Assembly: GCF_000374925.1 (NCBI RefSeq)
Contig: NZ_KB895541.1
Span: 1,242,122 to 1,306,121, forward strand
Origin: Arthrobacter sp. 131MFCol6.1
GTDB lineage: Bacteria; Actinomycetota; Actinomycetes; Actinomycetales; Micrococcaceae
Length of the DNA stretch: 64,000 bases
Reading direction: 5' to 3'
The notes under the pieces are model-generated. The model made no database searches, was not told the DNA's origin, and worked only from the letters and a program-made list of their open reading frames with translations. The translations under genes were made by a program, and so were the position numbers. Shown here piece by piece: positions 62,462 through 64,000 of the stretch (positions are counted from its first letter, which is position 1; the number at the start of each line of letters is the position of its first letter).

Positions 62462-63825
62462 GCCCCCACACTTTCCTTGCCCGTTGCGTTCTGCTTGCCG
62501 TTGGACTCGGCGTCCACCGGCACTTCGGCGGCTGCCTCTTCACTCATCGGCTTGCCCGTGATCAGTTCGTGCAGCGGCTGGAAGCTGCCGCCGTGCCCGC
62601 CGACGCCGAACTCGTAGGCGGTCTCTGCGTGCAGGCTCAGGTCCACACCGACAACTTCCTGTTCCTGGGAAACCCGGAAGCCCATGAGCTTGTGGATCGG
62701 GAAGGCGATGATGAAGGTCATCACGGCGGTGAAGACGATGGCCATCAGTGCCGCGAGGGTCTGGGCGACCAGCTGCGTGGTGCCGCCGCCGTAGAACAGG
62801 CCCGCGGTGCCCTGGGTCGGGGTGGCCAGGAAGCCGATTGCGACCGTGCCGACAACACCGGAGACGAGGTGGACGCCCACGACGTCAAGCGAGTCGTCGT
62901 AGCCGAACTTGAACTTCAGGCCGACGGCGAGCGCCGAGGCCACACCGGCTGCGACGCCGAGGGCGATCGCACCCAGCGGGGAGACGTTGGCGCAGGCCGG
63001 GGTGATGGCCACCAGGCCGGCGACCACGCCGGAAGCGGCACCGAGGGAGGTCGGGTGACCGTCGCGGAAGCGCTCCACGGCGAGCCAGCCAAGCATGGCG
63101 GCGGCCGGGGCGGCCAGGGTGTTGATCCAGATCAGGCCGGCCTGCTCCACAGTGGCGGCGGCACCGGCGTTGAAGCCGAACCAGCCGAACCACAGGATTG
63201 CGGCGCCGAGCATGACGAACGGAATGTTGTGCGGGCGGTGGTTCGGGTCCTTGCCGAAGCCCTTGCGGTTGCCGATGATCAGGACCAGGATCAGGCCGGC
63301 GACGCCGGCGTTGATGTGGACCACGGTGCCGCCGGCGAAGTCGATGACCGGCGCGAACGTCTGGCCGAACCAGCCACTGGCGGAGAAGAGTCCTCCACCC
63401 CAGACCATGAAGGCCAGCGGCGCGTAGACCAGGGTGGCCCAAATGGGCGTGAAGACCACCCAGGCGGAGAACTTGGCGCGGTCGGCGACCGCACCGGAGA
63501 TCAGGGCCACCGTGATGATCGCGAAGGTGGCCGCGTAGCCGACCTTGAGCAGGTCAGCCGGTTCGGTGAAGCCGTGCAGGCCGAAGTGGCTGAACGGGTT
63601 GGCGAAGATCTGGTAGAAGTTGTCTTCGTTGCTCGTAGCCATCGAAGCGCCCCACAGGATCCACATGATGCTGACGGTTCCAATGGCGACGAAGCTCATC
63701 ATCATCATGTTCAAAGCCGACTTGGCGCGGGTCATGCCGCCGTAGAAGAATGCCAGGCCCGGGGTCATGAACAGCACGAGTGCCGCGGCGACCAGGAGCC
63801 AAACGAGACCTGCGGTGAGTTCCAT
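62458..63825 (-). CDS. amt: ammonium transporter
   Basis: A 455-residue Amt/Rh channel with eleven membrane helices. The amino part has LVLFMTPGLAFFYGGMTRAKSALNMMMMSF, the Amt signature includes DFAGGTVVHINAGVAGL, and the twin pore histidines fall in the usual VHINAG and GVHLVSGVVG positions. The carboxy tail (after VSQEQEVVGVDLSLHAETAYEFG) is the PII-contact region, with an extra acidic extension. ATG 63825 follows AAGAGAGGACGTAGACC. The gene leads the amt-glnK operon, normally switched on at low ammonium. Confidence 0.96.
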   Translation of the reverse strand: MELTAGLVWLLVAAALVLFMTPGLAFFYGGMTRAKSALNMMMMSFVAIGTVSIMWILWGASMATSNEDNFYQIFANPFSHFGLHGFTEPADLLKVGYAATFAIITVALISGAVADRAKFSAWVVFTPIWATLVYAPLAFMVWGGGLFSASGWFGQTFAPVIDFAGGTVVHINAGVAGLILVLIIGNRKGFGKDPNHRPHNIPFVMLGAAILWFGWFGFNAGAAATVEQAGLIWINTLAAPAAAMLGWLAVERFRDGHPTSLGAASGVVAGLVAITPACANVSPLGAIALGVAAGVASALAVGLKFKFGYDDSLDVVGVHLVSGVVGTVAIGFLATPTQGTAGLFYGGGTTQLVAQTLAALMAIVFTAVMTFIIAFPIHKLMGFRVSQEQEVVGVDLSLHAETAYEFGVGGHGGSFQPLHELITGKPMSEEAAAEVPVDAESNGKQNATGKESVGA

Positions 63826-63937
63826 GGTCTACGTCCTCTCTTGCTATTAGGTGCGGAGTAGTCCGCCGGTCCCAACGCATTTATTTGCGTTCTAGAAAGA
63901 GTTTCGCGGGGCAGTGTTTCGCTGGCGGAGGATTTAC

Positions 63938-63953
63938 ATTGCCGGGTTGTTAC
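63938..63953 (-). promoter_or_regulatory. candidate GlnR-type box upstream of amt
   Basis: Minus-strand GTAAC-6-GCAAT resembles the actinobacterial GlnR half-site pair (GTnAC-6-GnAAC), about 115 bp upstream of amt. Two further GAAAC copies lie closer to the gene. The 63826-64000 region holds no gene and is probably the amt promoter. Confidence 0.35.
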
Positions 63954-64000
63954 AAGAACCTCCCGGACGTAAATGGTGCATCTCACACTTGTTACGGTTA

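Overview
The window is high-GC actinobacterial DNA, most like a member of the Micrococcaceae (Arthrobacter/Pseudarthrobacter type). The placement rests on the gene set and its order: DUF3052-aceE-fasR-fabD-fabH-acpP-fabF-DUF3145, the rpsP-khpA-rimM-trmD-rplS-lepB-lepB-rnhB-DUF2469-yraN-comM-dprA-xerC block, and the cysK-cysE pair. GTG and TTG starts are frequent and some transcripts look leaderless. This is a lineage judgement from gene content, not a database match.

Layout. 1-6.3 kb: a cut alpha/beta hydrolase, a DUF1579-like protein, a PPK2 kinase, a membrane-anchored HNH nuclease, long-form GAPDH and a GMC oxidoreductase. 6.5-6.9 kb: RNase P RNA on the minus strand. 7.0-13.7 kb: a slipin, a frameshifted lipoprotein esterase, yaaA, a zinc-ribbon/Nif3 pair, msrA and cysK-cysE. 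13.8-24.6 kb: a sugar-acid region with gnd, a GntR/FadR regulator, idnD-idnO, a beta-hydroxyacid dehydrogenase, a D-2-hydroxyacid dehydrogenase, an MHS-type transporter, an IclR regulator and a fumarylacetoacetate-hydrolase-fold enzyme. Candidate operators sharing a GCTGAACAG core lie beside three of these genes. 24.6-28.7 kb: an accessory-looking stretch with an orphan promoter/hairpin, a glycosyltransferase-like gene and an FAD oxidoreductase, ending at tRNA-Val.

28.8-39.4 kb: sirtuin, DUF3052-peroxiredoxin, then aceE and the fatty-acid synthesis cluster. Pyruvate dehydrogenase E1 supplies acetyl-CoA next to the initiation and elongation genes. A PucR-type regulator (FasR-like) sits directly upstream, and a near-identical 19-bp box precedes both the regulator and fabD. 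39.4-52.2 kb: DUF3145 and the conserved xerC to rpsP housekeeping block, interrupted by a lower-GC HAD gene and a divergent GT51 transglycosylase. 52.2-56 kb: an unknown protein, an unusual array of GGACATGTCC-type motifs (about 52.9-53.4 kb), a double-VOC dioxygenase-like gene behind a palindromic operator, an amidohydrolase and an acetyltransferase. 56-64 kb: TPP riboswitch and thiC, an alpha/beta hydrolase, ffh, zwf, and the glnK-amt nitrogen pair.

The clearest unexplained structure is the motif array at 52,912-53,429. About fifteen copies of a degenerate 10-bp palindrome are separated by four different spacers that recur in the same A-B-C-D order in each roughly 144-151-bp unit. Other leads are the putative FasR box pair, the IclR-type operator set with a 17-bp-arm perfect inverted repeat, the promoter-plus-hairpin unit at 24.73-24.81 kb, and an intra-operon terminator between khpA and rimM. 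No CRISPR array, insertion sequence, prophage or complete defence system was recognised.
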